DNA of 64,000 bases from SIG299 sp051880375 (GCA_051880375.1 JBJENV010000026.1:1-64000), one strand, 5' to 3'; shown: positions 17,773-27,543, counted from the first letter of the stretch. The notes: generated by a model from the sequence alone, not told the origin. Numbers and translations: made by a program.

Positions 17773-18609
17773 ATGAACTATAAAGTCAGTGATTTATCAA
17801 GAATATTGGATATATCCTCCAATACTGTCCGCCGGTACGAAGGCATGGGATATCTCTCCCCTGACCGGCTGGACGCCAACGGTTATCGGGTATATGGCGC
17901 CAGTGATGTAACCAAAATGATTATTATCAACCATTACCGGAAAATTGGTTTCAGCCATGCGGAAATCGCCAGTATCCTGAAGGGGGATTATCACCGGAAA
18001 ATTGAGATGTATGAGGAGCGCCTTGCAGCTATGGATAAGGAATTAGAGTTTCTGAACGGTATTCGCCATATGTTAAAGGATGACCTTGTACTGATGAAAA
18101 AAATCGAAGCAGTCACGGACGGCTTTTACCGGAGAGACTGTGTGCCGATGAACTATGTTTTGTATAGTGAGAAGGGGGAACTGTTAAAGGAAGAGGGTAG
18201 GCTGGATACGATTCAGCAATTTTTTTATAATGCAGCAGAGCTCCGCTATATTTACATTTTTAAAAAAGAAGAAATAGAACAGGGGATTCTTTCCTGCAAT
18301 GAGGGCATTGCAGTGAAGGATGTCCACATGGAGCGCTTTGGTCTGAGACTAAATGAGTTTACAGGCATTTATGAAAAGAAGTACAGTATTATGAAGGTTG
18401 CCAGGCTTCCGCTGAATTTTGCGGAATGTGAAGCAGAGGAAAAAGACAGGCTGTTCCATGAGGTTTTTGACGATATGTTAGACTACGTGAAAGAAAACCG
18501 GTATATTCTGGATGGAGACAGTATCGGTATTAAAATTTCCATGTCATTGGAAGAAAACATGGAGGAACAGTATATTCTTGTCAGTCTTCCGGTTTCCGGT
18601 AACGTATAA
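17773..18609 (+). CDS. MerR family transcriptional regulator
   Basis: This 278-residue regulator has an N-terminal MerR winged-helix domain (about 2-72: VSDLSRILDISSNTVRRYEGMGYLSPDR, then YRVYGASDVTKM) and a dimerising coiled coil (about 75-115). A 160-residue C-terminal region probably binds an effector, but I do not recognise it; it has no metal-binding Cys pattern. It lies 28 bp after deaD and reads toward a promoter at 18636 that has the 19-bp spacer typical of MerR targets. The inference is that it controls that promoter, and so the pectinolytic gene, or itself. The inducer is unknown. Confidence 0.85.
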   Translation: MNYKVSDLSRILDISSNTVRRYEGMGYLSPDRLDANGYRVYGASDVTKMIIINHYRKIGFSHAEIASILKGDYHRKIEMYEERLAAMDKELEFLNGIRHMLKDDLVLMKKIEAVTDGFYRRDCVPMNYVLYSEKGELLKEEGRLDTIQQFFYNAAELRYIYIFKKEEIEQGILSCNEGIAVKDVHMERFGLRLNEFTGIYEKKYSIMKVARLPLNFAECEAEEKDRLFHEVFDDMLDYVKENRYILDGDSIGIKISMSLEENMEEQYILVSLPVSGNV

Positions 18610-18635
18610 GAGAAACAGAAAATTTGAAAAATTTA

Positions 18636-18666
18636 TTGACCTTGACACTGTGTCATAGTGTATACT
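18636..18666 (+). promoter_or_regulatory. MerR-type promoter (19-bp spacer) with internal dyad
   Basis: TTGACC (18636-18641) and TATACT (18661-18666) are separated by 19 bp, the stretched spacing that MerR activators correct. The spacer holds an inverted repeat, ACACT (18645-18649) and AGTGT (18657-18661). It is placed 114 bp before the pectinolytic gene and just after a MerR gene. Confidence 0.7.
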
Positions 18667-18779
18667 ATTGCCTGTGAAGAGGTCAATTTTTTGTGAATTT
18701 TGCATAAAACAATATAAAAAGTTTTGGCGATAACAGCAAAGAATGAGCCTCTGAAAAAAAGAAAACAAGGAGGATTCAA

Positions 18780-21700
18780 ATGAAGAAAAGGGGTTTACAT
18801 CGTTTTCTGGCAGCAGCTTTAGCTGGTATAATGGTTCTGACCGGTTCAGAATTCGGCTCAGTGGCCAGCGCACTTGCGGCCGATGGACAGAAAATCGACG
18901 TTTGGGATTTTGGTGGCGTCGAGGAAAAGGATACTGCGTTTTATAACAACAATATCAAAGCAGCAGACTGGGATGCTTACGAAAATCTTGGAAGCGGTGG
19001 AACGTTTTCCACGGACGGAGAAGTGGTATTTGGTGATTTGACGCTGAATTATAAGGCAAATGACCGTCTGTTCTCCGGAATTGCAACAAAGAACTACGGT
19101 ACGAACACTTTAGCCCAGACCGAGCATGAGGACGGTTATGCGGCAGACGGCATGTACTATTGCAACGGTTCGGGTGGTGATACCAGAAGATACATGATGA
19201 TTGCCAATGTTAAAGCCGGCGACAAGATTGTTGTTTATATGGGCGCACATAATGCGGCAGATGATAATCTGATATTTGAATATCTGGGCGAGGATGGCGA
19301 ACAGAAAGAGATGCAGCCATTCGGACAGAAGATTTTTAAGAAGTATGAGTTTGTTGCCCAGTACAGCGGTACCTATAAAATTTGGACCGCAGGTACAGCT
19401 AAAGCAGGTTTTAACCGTATTGTCAGATTCCCTGGTGTGGAAGTGACCGGTTCCATTGATAACAGCGGTTTTGATCTTACAGGAACAACACTTAGTTTTG
19501 TAAATAATTCAACAAATGCTGAAACTGTAGCAGAAATAAAGGATGACAGATACACGGCAGTTCTTGCACCTGGTTATGAGTACACAGCCGTATTATCCGG
19601 TGCTACCGGCATCGGATTTACAAGCGATACTACGCTTGTGACTGTTGCGGAGGCTGATGTATTAAAAGGTATCTCTGATGTGAAGCTCGTAGTGGAAAAG
19701 AAGACTATCTACGAATATACGGGTAAGCTGACCGGATTTGCAGCAGACTATGATATCTCCAGACTGGCTGTGAAGTTGGAAGCACCTGCGGATACTACAT
19801 TCAATGACGTTGACCTTACAATTAATGAAGACCTTACTTTTAATGCACTCCTGGAGCCTGATGTAGTATATACTCTGGTTCTCTCCGGTGTAAATGATTA
19901 CGAAATCGTAAGTGCGGCAACGGTAAAGGACAATCAGAGTCTGAAGCAGAACATAGAAGTGGCTGCAAAGCCGCTGTATGACGTAAAAGGCGGTTTCCTC
20001 GGCTGTGCTGCCGGAGATGTAACAGCAGTGAAATTTGTAAACGTAGAAGATGGCTATGAATATGCTGCTGAAGTATCCGGAAATGGATATTCCGCAAGCT
20101 TAAGAGCCGGTGCTTACTGCGTGGAAATCACTTCTGCCGCATATAGGACATCTACCCATGTTGTTGTAGACAGCAAGGAAGTAGAAAAGGATATCATGGC
20201 AGTCCTTATTGAGGAACCTGTACTTACCTTAGAAAGAGTAGAAAAGATTTACGTTGGTTATGAGGACAAAACTCCGAATTATGCTACCGTAGGGGAAGCA
20301 GTTGCAGCGGCAGCCGCTATGAATCCAACGAGTGAAGCAGAGAGAATTACGATTTCCATTGCTCCGGGTATTTACAGAGAGCAGATTACCGTAAACACAC
20401 CTTATCTCTCTTTTGTAAATGAAAGTACGGAAGAGGTCCTTCTTACCTGGTACTATGGTATTGGCTATATTTACTATAGTGCAGGGGATGTTTCCGGTCT
20501 GTATGATGCGGAAAGAGCATATGACAAGTATGAAAAGAATAATGCGGAAAAGTGGGGCTATGCCGTAATGGTGAGCAAGACCGCAACTGCTTTCCGTGCA
20601 GAGAATATTACCTTTGAAAACTCCTTCAACCGTTACATTACGGATGAGGAGATCGAAGATGGCGTAGAAGCAGTTACTATCAGCTTTGACCGTAAATACG
20701 GAGCAGAGGTTACTTCTAAGGCAGCGACGGAGCGTGCGGTTGCAGCTTATGTGGCAGCAAATGAAGCGGAATTCTTGAATTGTACATTTTTAGGCAGTCA
20801 GGACACTCTTTACACAGCGGCCGATATCTACTTTAAGAACTGTTACATTGAAGGTAACACAGACTTTATTTTTGGCTCCGGTGATGTTGTATTTGATGCC
20901 TGTGAAATCAGCCTGTATGGTTACAGTAGCGGCGGGCAGCAGGGCTATATTACAGCAGCAAGAACAGATGATATTACAACAAATGGTTACCTGTTCCGTA
21001 ATTGTGTAATTACAGCAGATAACCTTCCGGTAATGACGGGTTACCATTTTGGCAGACCTTGGAGCGCAGATGCCATGGTGACCTTTGAAAACACAAAGGT
21101 AGCTTCTCCGGATTTAATCAATGCAGCAGGCTGGACACAGATGAGCGGAAATGTTCCGGAGAAGGCTGGTTTCGGCGAATATAATACAACCGATCTTTTT
21201 GGTGCAGCAGCGGATGTTTCCTCAAGAGTAGAAGGTACAGTGAAGAAAGAAGCAGCAGCGTTTGATTATGAAGCATATTTGGGCTTCGTTCCGGTTTATG
21301 CGGTTGAGGCCTCCGCAGAAGTAGCCTTTGCAACAGCGCCTTATGTTGTGGACAACGGTGATATCAATGCTCCTAAGCCGGGGCATACACTGACAGCAGC
21401 GTACTCTTTAGGCAGGGAAAACGATGCGAATGATGTTTCTGTGATTGCATGGTACAGAGTAAAAGACGGTGTTGAAACTTTAGTTAAGGTTTCTTCGGCA
21501 GTGGTAGATGATACTTATCAAATCACAAGCGACGATATTGGTGCTAAGATTAAGGTAGTTGTAACACCTGTGAATATAAATAATGTAGCAGGGACAGCTG
21601 CTTCCTATACAGTAGAAGAAACCGTTCGTGACGGTTATGATAATCCGGATGCTTCCAAAGCAGAGGCTGTTCTTGGTACAGGCATTAACGTATATCTTGC

Positions 21701-24383
21701 AGGTGACTCTACCGTGAAGGATTACTCCGGTAAGGGTATGAATCAGTCTGCAAATTCAACAGAAGGATCCTGGGGTGAATACTTCGCTGAGTTCTTTAAT
21801 GGAGAATTAGTAACTGTTGTAAATTATGCTAACGGCGGCAGAAGTACAAGAAACTTTATCAACGAAGGCTCTTTGGCAGCAATTGCAGAGACTATGAAAG
21901 AAGGGGATTATCTGTTCATCCAGTTCGGTCACAACGACTGCTCCAACGGCTCCGGTTACTTAGAAGACAGATATGTTCCGCTTGGTGAGGCAGATGCGAA
22001 CGGCATTTACCCGGTAACAGCAGGTAAGGAGGTCCCTACACCGGATTCCCTAAAGGGAAAGTATGGGGATACCTTCTATTCCTATGATTGCGGCGGCACC
22101 TTTAAATGGTATTTGTTACAGTATATTAATGTGGCAAAAGAAGCAGGTGCAATTCCGGTTCTGGTAACTCCGGTATCCAGACTTGCGTTTGACACAGAAG
22201 GTAATATTCAGGCGAAGCATGATTCTACAGATACTACCACGGGTACACAGGTAACCTCCGGTAACGCATATGTTACGGCAATGAAGCAGCTAGCAGAGGA
22301 AGAGGGCGTTCTCCTGATTGATGCAACAGCCCTTACAGAGGAAATGTATGAAGCAGCGTACAAGGCAGATGCCACAGCAACCGGTAACTTCTCCGCACTT
22401 GCCAAGCAGGCGCTCTGTACCGGAGATAACACACACAGCAGCAAGTTAGGTGGATTTATCAGTGCAGCTTATATTGCTCAGGCAGTACAGAATATGGACT
22501 GCACTCTGGCTTATGCAGTGCAGGCACCTCGTCAGGTAATTGGTGAAAATCCAAACGGTACAAATGAGTTTATCATAAGCGGAAGCGGTAAGTTTACAGC
22601 ATATTCTGCAAATGAAAAGGGACTCTTCACGGAAAGCAGCGCATACTGGACCACAGTCGGTCAGACTCTGACAGATGAAATTGCGCTGGAGGCAGAGAAG
22701 ATGAGCGGTGCTTATACAAAGTCTACAATGTGGGTCATCGGTGACTCTACGGTTTGCGGATTTAACGACAGCTATTACTATCCGCGTTATGGTTACGGTA
22801 CACAACTGCAGGAATACTTTGACACAGAAAAATTTGAGGTTCAGAACCTTGCTCTTTCCGGCAGAAGCTCCTTAAGCTTCCTGACAGAGGAAAACTATAA
22901 GACATTAGTTGACGGAATGCAGAAGGGTGATGTTCTTGTCATCGGCTTCGGGCATAACGATGAAAAGACAGAAACAGCAAGATACACAAATCCGAATGGT
23001 GATTATACAGTAGAAGGCAGCTTTGCAAACAACCTGTATGAGAACTACATTAAGCTTGCAGAGGCGAAGGGAGTTACTGTAATCCTTTGCACACCGATTG
23101 TAAGACGTACGGCAACCGGCGAATGGAAGGATTCCGAACTGCATATTACAACAACTGTCGGCGAGTTTGAAGGCGGCGATTATGCAGAAGCAATCAGAAA
23201 GCTTGGTGAGGATGTAAACGTGGCAGTTGTAGATATGACAGCCATGACCAAAGAATTGTATGATGCAATCGGAGTGGAAGAGACACTCTGCCTGCATGCA
23301 TGGCTTTCCTCTAAGCCGGGCAGTGTGGATAATACACATACCAATATCTGGGGTGCAAAGTACAATGCATACCTGTTTGCAAAGGCAGTAAAAGAGCTGA
23401 ACATCAGCGGAATTTCCGAGAATGTGACGAACATTGCCGCAGCGCCTGCAAAGGCAGAGTGCCTGGTATCCAATCCGGATTACGTAGAACCGGTATATGA
23501 CAGCAGCAATCTGGCGCAGAGCGAGCTTTGGACAGATTACGGTATTTTCAAGGGTACGGTATTTGGTGACGTTGGCGGGATACCGAGCGCAGCAAACCAG
23601 ACGCTGGAAACTGACGCAAATGGCAACATGCATATTGCTGTAGCAAACAATAAGGGTAAGATTTCCGGATCGACGGACGGTATTGCAATGTACTACTATA
23701 AGCTTCCTGCTGATGCAAGCTTTACCTTATCCGCAGACATGACAATCAACGCTTACGACACCAATAACCAGGTTGCTTTTGGTCTGATGGTAAGAGATGC
23801 CATGTATATCGACACTAACTCTAAGGATTACAATGGCGACAGTGTCAATGCAGCGTTCTTAAGACTTGCTGATATGGCTTCCGGCATTGGCGCGTATAAT
23901 GGCTATGCAAGAAAGGATGGAAAGCTGGTTTCCGGAGGTACTCTTTCCAGAGCATACGCCGTGGGCGAAACCGTGAAACTGACGCTTTCTGGTACAGAGG
24001 ACGGCTATGCAACTTCCATTGGAGAGGAAGAAACCATATCCGGCGGCTTTGACTTTAAGCTGACAAACTTTGATGATCAGTATGTTTACATTGGTATGTA
24101 CGTTGCAAGAAATGCAGATGTAACTTTCAGCAATATCAAATTAGTGGTAAACGGTAAGGAAGTCAGTGTGATGGATGCAGGCACGCAGCCTGCAGCTCCG
24201 GATGACGGAAATGAGGAAATTCCGGTAGCGCCTACTAACCGGTACATTGTTAAGTGGGGGGATACGTTAAATGCCATAGCAAAGGCTCATGGCTGTAAGC
24301 TGGCTGATATTCTGGCTTTAAATACTTTTAAAAATCCTGACCTGATTTTTCCGGGTGATGTAGTTGTTCTTCCGGTGAAGTAA
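18780..24383 (+). CDS. Giant secreted pectin methylesterase / double SGNH (CE12-like) esterase with LysM
   Basis: This is a 1867-residue exoenzyme for demethylating and deacetylating pectin. The signal peptide is about residues 1-34 (SVASALAA). Beta-sandwich modules cover about 38-480. A CE8 pectin methylesterase beta-helix (about 494-790) has catalytic Asp motifs GSQDTLY and GNTDFIFGSG and the GRPW Arg. The first SGNH esterase, rhamnogalacturonan-acetylesterase type (about 970-1245), has GDSTVKD, NGGRSTRNF, FGHND and DNTHS. The second SGNH domain (about 1315-1545) has GDSTVCG, SGRSS, FGHND and DNTHT. A lectin-like beta-sandwich (about 1575-1790) and a C-terminal LysM (about 1820-1867) follow. 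All catalytic residues look intact in all three domains. The start follows AAGGAGG. LysM should retain it on the wall. The repeated SGNH domains are too diverged to be a recent duplication. Confidence 0.9.
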   Translation: MKKRGLHRFLAAALAGIMVLTGSEFGSVASALAADGQKIDVWDFGGVEEKDTAFYNNNIKAADWDAYENLGSGGTFSTDGEVVFGDLTLNYKANDRLFSGIATKNYGTNTLAQTEHEDGYAADGMYYCNGSGGDTRRYMMIANVKAGDKIVVYMGAHNAADDNLIFEYLGEDGEQKEMQPFGQKIFKKYEFVAQYSGTYKIWTAGTAKAGFNRIVRFPGVEVTGSIDNSGFDLTGTTLSFVNNSTNAETVAEIKDDRYTAVLAPGYEYTAVLSGATGIGFTSDTTLVTVAEADVLKGISDVKLVVEKKTIYEYTGKLTGFAADYDISRLAVKLEAPADTTFNDVDLTINEDLTFNALLEPDVVYTLVLSGVNDYEIVSAATVKDNQSLKQNIEVAAKPLYDVKGGFLGCAAGDVTAVKFVNVEDGYEYAAEVSGNGYSASLRAGAYCVEITSAAYRTSTHVVVDSKEVEKDIMAVLIEEPVLTLERVEKIYVGYEDKTPNYATVGEAVAAAAAMNPTSEAERITISIAPGIYREQITVNTPYLSFVNESTEEVLLTWYYGIGYIYYSAGDVSGLYDAERAYDKYEKNNAEKWGYAVMVSKTATAFRAENITFENSFNRYITDEEIEDGVEAVTISFDRKYGAEVTSKAATERAVAAYVAANEAEFLNCTFLGSQDTLYTAADIYFKNCYIEGNTDFIFGSGDVVFDACEISLYGYSSGGQQGYITAARTDDITTNGYLFRNCVITADNLPVMTGYHFGRPWSADAMVTFENTKVASPDLINAAGWTQMSGNVPEKAGFGEYNTTDLFGAAADVSSRVEGTVKKEAAAFDYEAYLGFVPVYAVEASAEVAFATAPYVVDNGDINAPKPGHTLTAAYSLGRENDANDVSVIAWYRVKDGVETLVKVSSAVVDDTYQITSDDIGAKIKVVVTPVNINNVAGTAASYTVEETVRDGYDNPDASKAEAVLGTGINVYLAGDSTVKDYSGKGMNQSANSTEGSWGEYFAEFFNGELVTVVNYANGGRSTRNFINEGSLAAIAETMKEGDYLFIQFGHNDCSNGSGYLEDRYVPLGEADANGIYPVTAGKEVPTPDSLKGKYGDTFYSYDCGGTFKWYLLQYINVAKEAGAIPVLVTPVSRLAFDTEGNIQAKHDSTDTTTGTQVTSGNAYVTAMKQLAEEEGVLLIDATALTEEMYEAAYKADATATGNFSALAKQALCTGDNTHSSKLGGFISAAYIAQAVQNMDCTLAYAVQAPRQVIGENPNGTNEFIISGSGKFTAYSANEKGLFTESSAYWTTVGQTLTDEIALEAEKMSGAYTKSTMWVIGDSTVCGFNDSYYYPRYGYGTQLQEYFDTEKFEVQNLALSGRSSLSFLTEENYKTLVDGMQKGDVLVIGFGHNDEKTETARYTNPNGDYTVEGSFANNLYENYIKLAEAKGVTVILCTPIVRRTATGEWKDSELHITTTVGEFEGGDYAEAIRKLGEDVNVAVVDMTAMTKELYDAIGVEETLCLHAWLSSKPGSVDNTHTNIWGAKYNAYLFAKAVKELNISGISENVTNIAAAPAKAECLVSNPDYVEPVYDSSNLAQSELWTDYGIFKGTVFGDVGGIPSAANQTLETDANGNMHIAVANNKGKISGSTDGIAMYYYKLPADASFTLSADMTINAYDTNNQVAFGLMVRDAMYIDTNSKDYNGDSVNAAFLRLADMASGIGAYNGYARKDGKLVSGGTLSRAYAVGETVKLTLSGTEDGYATSIGEEETISGGFDFKLTNFDDQYVYIGMYVARNADVTFSNIKLVVNGKEVSVMDAGTQPAAPDDGNEEIPVAPTNRYIVKWGDTLNAIAKAHGCKLADILALNTFKNPDLIFPGDVVVLPVK

Positions 24384-24406
24384 ACAATTGAAATGAAGTA
24401 TCAGAA

Positions 24407-24441
24407 AGGCTCTGGCAGAAAATTCTTGCCGGAGCTTTTCT
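24407..24441 (+). terminator. Terminator after the pectinolytic gene
   Basis: gctctggca (24409-24417) pairs with tgccggagc (24427-24435) around a 9-nt loop, followed by TTTTCTTTT. Confidence 0.8.
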
Positions 24442-24447
24442 TTTGTC

Positions 24448-24476
24448 TTGATGTTTTTGCAACACTAAGCTATAGT
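24448..24476 (+). promoter_or_regulatory. Promoter for the membrane protein/SGNH/M28 genes
   Basis: TTGATG (24448-24453), 17 bp, TATAGT (24471-24476). It lies between the terminator and the gene at 24573. Confidence 0.55.
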
Positions 24477-24572
24477 TATAGTATCAAAAATAGAACCGGA
24501 AAAGCGGTGTTATGACTGGTTTATCAGGCGCACATAAAAAGTGTGCGAAGTAAGAAGGGAGAGAATTTTACG

Positions 24573-25874
24573 GTGGAGTACACAGGATACGAACTGCTTT
24601 GGCTGTTTTTCCTTTATTCCTTTTTGGGATGGATTCTGGAAACGGTTTTTGCAGCGGTAAAACAAAAGCATTTTGCAAACAGAGGACTGATTAACGGCCC
24701 GTTCTGTATCATTTACGGTATTGCAGGCACAGCCATGAGCATTGTCTTAAACGGACTTCCTTTGTTCTGGATGTTTGTCGGAGGCGCCCTGCTCGCAACG
24801 GTCATTGAGTGGACGGCGGGTCATCTGATAGAACGCCTGTATCACGAAAGATGGTGGGACTATTCCGGCTTAAAATGGAATCTGGACGGCTATATCAGCC
24901 TTCCGGTTTCCCTGCTCTGGGGTTTGCTCGGTGTAGTCGTACTAAAATGGGGAAGCTCCTTCTTTCTTGTTCTGTTTCATGCGTGTCCGCTGCTGCTTGT
25001 AAAGATTGCATTATGGGTCATCCTGGCAATTATGCTGTTAGATATTATGGCGACGATGGTGCTACTGTCCGGCAGAAGCAAAAATGCAGAGCGCTGGGCA
25101 GCTGTGGACGGAAGTCTTGACCGGGTCAGCAACCGGCTCGGAAGATGGATTTTCGGTCATGTAGACAGACGTATCCACAAGGCATATCCGACGGCAAAGC
25201 CGAAGGAAGCGGCGGAGAAGCACCCGGAAATCTTTGCATACGGCTGCAGCTTTTATAAGATTGTCCTGCTGTTTTTTATCGGAGCATTTTTGGGCGATAT
25301 TACGGAAACGATTTTCTGCCGGATTACCGCGGGGGTCTGGATGAGCCGGAGCAGCGTAGTATGGGGACCGTTCAGCATTGTCTGGGGACTTGCGATTGCT
25401 GCGGTAACGGCACTCCTGTACAATTACCGGAACCGTTCGGACGGCTTTTTGTTCTGGACGGGCACATTCCTTGGCGGCGCCTATGAATACATCTGCAGTG
25501 TGTTCACGGAAATGGTATTCGGCACAGTCTTTTGGGACTACAGTGACATACCGTTTAACTTAGCCGGAAGAATTAACCTGCTCTACTGTTTCTTCTGGGG
25601 AATTGCGGCAGTTGTCTGGTTTAAAAAGCTTTATCCGAAGATTTCGGTTTTAATTGAGAAAATCCCGCGTGTTTTCGGAAAGGTAATGACATGGATTTTA
25701 ATCGTATTCATGGTTGTTAATATTCTTGTGTCCTGTATGGCAATGCTTCGTTATGACGAGCGCAGCAGGGGAATCCCGGCGGAGAGCGGCTGGCAGCAGA
25801 CAATGGACGAACGCTTTGACGACGTGAGAATGAAGCGGATTTATCCGAATGCCATTAAGGTTGAGGAGGAGTAA
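24573..25874 (+). CDS. Putative ABC-transporter type IV (CmpB-like) membrane protein, duplicated domain
   Basis: This polytopic membrane protein of about 433 residues contains two copies of the CmpB-like domain. Each begins with a similar block (LYSFLGWILETVFA near residue 14 and IGAFLGDITETIFCRI near 236) and has a later GLINGPFCIIYG / SSVVWGPFSIVWG motif. The family is called a putative ABC-transporter type IV, but its function is not established. The start is uncertain: GTG at 24573 follows AAGGGAGAG at 9 nt and is preferred; another in-frame GTG at 24543 lacks a ribosome-binding site. It ends with AGGAGGAGTAAG, which serves as the ribosome-binding site of the SGNH gene 3 bp downstream. 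Confidence 0.75.
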   Translation: MEYTGYELLWLFFLYSFLGWILETVFAAVKQKHFANRGLINGPFCIIYGIAGTAMSIVLNGLPLFWMFVGGALLATVIEWTAGHLIERLYHERWWDYSGLKWNLDGYISLPVSLLWGLLGVVVLKWGSSFFLVLFHACPLLLVKIALWVILAIMLLDIMATMVLLSGRSKNAERWAAVDGSLDRVSNRLGRWIFGHVDRRIHKAYPTAKPKEAAEKHPEIFAYGCSFYKIVLLFFIGAFLGDITETIFCRITAGVWMSRSSVVWGPFSIVWGLAIAAVTALLYNYRNRSDGFLFWTGTFLGGAYEYICSVFTEMVFGTVFWDYSDIPFNLAGRINLLYCFFWGIAAVVWFKKLYPKISVLIEKIPRVFGKVMTWILIVFMVVNILVSCMAMLRYDERSRGIPAESGWQQTMDERFDDVRMKRIYPNAIKVEEE

Positions 25875-25877
25875 GGT

Positions 25878-26522
25878 ATGGGAAAAGAAGCATGGAGAAT
25901 TGAGAAGGAAAGACTGGTAGAGCAGTATCACGAGCAAAACAAAACAGTAGTCAAGGGACAGACAGTGTTTGTCGGTTCCTCCCTGATGGAGATGTTCCCG
26001 GTAGAACAATGGACAAAAGAACTGGGAGCGGACGCACCGGTGGTTTATAACCGGGGTGTCGGCGGATATAAGACAACAGACCTGCTTCCGATTCTGGACA
26101 CCTGCGTTCTTGAACTGGAGCCGGCGAAAGTTTTTATTAACATCGGGACGAATGACTTGAGCGATTCGTCTATTCCGATGGAAGAGGTCATGAACAATTA
26201 TCATCTGATTTTAAGCAGGATAGAGGAAAGACTTCCTTCGGTAAAGATTTATATCATGGCATACTATCCGGTCAATTATGAGGCAGCGGCAGAGGAAATG
26301 AAGCCTTGCCTGCGTATCCGCAATAATGAAAAGATTGCCCTGGCAAATGAGGAACTGAAAAAACTGGCTGCGCGTCACGGACAAACGTATATTGACGTCA
26401 ATGCTCCGCTCAAAGATGAGAACGGAAACCTGAAGGCGGAATATACGATAGAGGGAATGCACATCAAACCGGAAGGCTACCGTGCGATTTTCCCGGAAAT
26501 TATGAGGTACGTGAGGGAGTAG
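25878..26522 (+). CDS. SGNH/GDSL-family hydrolase
   Basis: This 214-residue cytoplasmic (no signal peptide) esterase/lipase-like hydrolase has SGNH block I GSSLME (nucleophile Ser at about 36), block II Gly in NRGVGGYKT, block III GTND (about 96-99) and block V HIKPEGY (His of the catalytic dyad). The family acts on acyl or acetyl esters. The substrate cannot be told, but sugar acetyl esters would fit a pectin-degrading organism. It sits between the CmpB-like membrane protein (3-bp gap) and the M28 peptidase (1-bp gap), so it is in an operon with both. Confidence 0.85.
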   Translation: MGKEAWRIEKERLVEQYHEQNKTVVKGQTVFVGSSLMEMFPVEQWTKELGADAPVVYNRGVGGYKTTDLLPILDTCVLELEPAKVFINIGTNDLSDSSIPMEEVMNNYHLILSRIEERLPSVKIYIMAYYPVNYEAAAEEMKPCLRIRNNEKIALANEELKKLAARHGQTYIDVNAPLKDENGNLKAEYTIEGMHIKPEGYRAIFPEIMRYVRE

Positions 26523-26523
26523 T

Positions 26524-27501
26524 GTGAAGCAAAAATGCGTCTGCGGAATGGAGAGTAAGATGGAGGATTTTATTTTAACGCAATATGAAGTAAGAAAATC
26601 GAACCGGCAAAAGACGGCTTTTATAGAGTATATAAAGAGCCGTCTTGCCAGGTCCGGGTATGATCCGGAGACGGAGATCAAAATAGAAGAAAAGGGGAAG
26701 GGGCTTTTGAAAAGCCGCAACATAGTCGTAGGAGATCCTGCAAATGCAGAGGTCTTATTTGGTGCCCATTATGATACCTGTGCCTGGCTGCCGTTTCCAA
26801 ACCTGATGGCTCCGACCAATCCGCTGCTGTTTTGGGGATATCAGGTGGTGCTGACGGTTATGATTCTGCTTCTGGCAACAGTGATAGCGTTTCCTATCGG
26901 TCTGATTTTTGATAATGCAGAGGTAACCTACTTTACGTTTTTAGGAGCGCTACTTCTGATTATGCTTCAGCTGATGTTTGGATTCCGGAACAGGCATACA
27001 GCCAACGATAACACCTCCGGCGTCATTACCCTGACCCGCATTTTGGAGACGTTGCCGCAGGAGGAGAGAAGCAAAGTCTGCGTGATTTATTTTGACAATG
27101 AGGAGAAGGGGCTGTTTGGCTCTGCCTTCTTCTATAAGAAACATAAAAAACAGATAAAGGACAAGCTGCTGATTAATCTGGACTGCGTGGGTGACGGCAG
27201 GAATATCGTCACCATGGCGGATAGAAGAGCAAGAAAAGATAAGAATTATTCTTTGCTTGTGGAAGCGTTTGAGCAGGAAGAGGCAAATGCGGATGTACGT
27301 TATGTCTGTCGCAAGATGAAATTTATGATGTTTCCGTCGGACCAGATGAATTTTAAAAAAGGAATCGGTGTATGTGCACTGAAACCGTCTCCGATTGGTA
27401 TGTATGTGGGAAGAATACATACGTATTTTGATACGAAGTGCAGGGAGGAGAATATCGACTATCTGACAAGGGCAATCGGAGAGTTTGTGAGGAAATTGTA
27501 G
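26524..27501 (+). CDS. M28-family metallopeptidase with inserted transmembrane hairpin
   Basis: This is a two-zinc aminopeptidase-like protein of about 325 residues. Zinc and catalytic motifs are in order: GAHYDT (about 80-85), NDNTSG (about 160-165), DNEEKGLFGS (about 188-197), LINLDCVGDG (about 217-226) and a late His in GRIHTYFDT. Between the first and second motifs, two hydrophobic helices (about 103-156) span the membrane, so the catalytic domain is split by a hairpin and membrane-tethered. The start GTG at 26524 overlaps the upstream stop region. Internal ATGs 8 and 13 codons later, the latter behind GGAGAG, are alternatives. The substrate is unknown. Confidence 0.8.
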   Translation: MKQKCVCGMESKMEDFILTQYEVRKSNRQKTAFIEYIKSRLARSGYDPETEIKIEEKGKGLLKSRNIVVGDPANAEVLFGAHYDTCAWLPFPNLMAPTNPLLFWGYQVVLTVMILLLATVIAFPIGLIFDNAEVTYFTFLGALLLIMLQLMFGFRNRHTANDNTSGVITLTRILETLPQEERSKVCVIYFDNEEKGLFGSAFFYKKHKKQIKDKLLINLDCVGDGRNIVTMADRRARKDKNYSLLVEAFEQEEANADVRYVCRKMKFMMFPSDQMNFKKGIGVCALKPSPIGMYVGRIHTYFDTKCREENIDYLTRAIGEFVRKL

Positions 27502-27543
27502 AGGGTATTACATAGATACAATGGGAAAAAGGAAGTGAAAAGA

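Noticed and set aside
18635..18695. Inverted repeat attgacct / aggtcaat followed by T-run as terminator of the MerR gene
   Set aside because: The loop would be 37 nt long and contain the promoter; more likely coincidental with the operator region.
22905..23633. 242-codon minus-strand frame inside the pectinolytic gene
   Set aside because: It is antisense to the second SGNH domain with intact motifs, has unusual Cys-rich composition and no ribosome-binding site.
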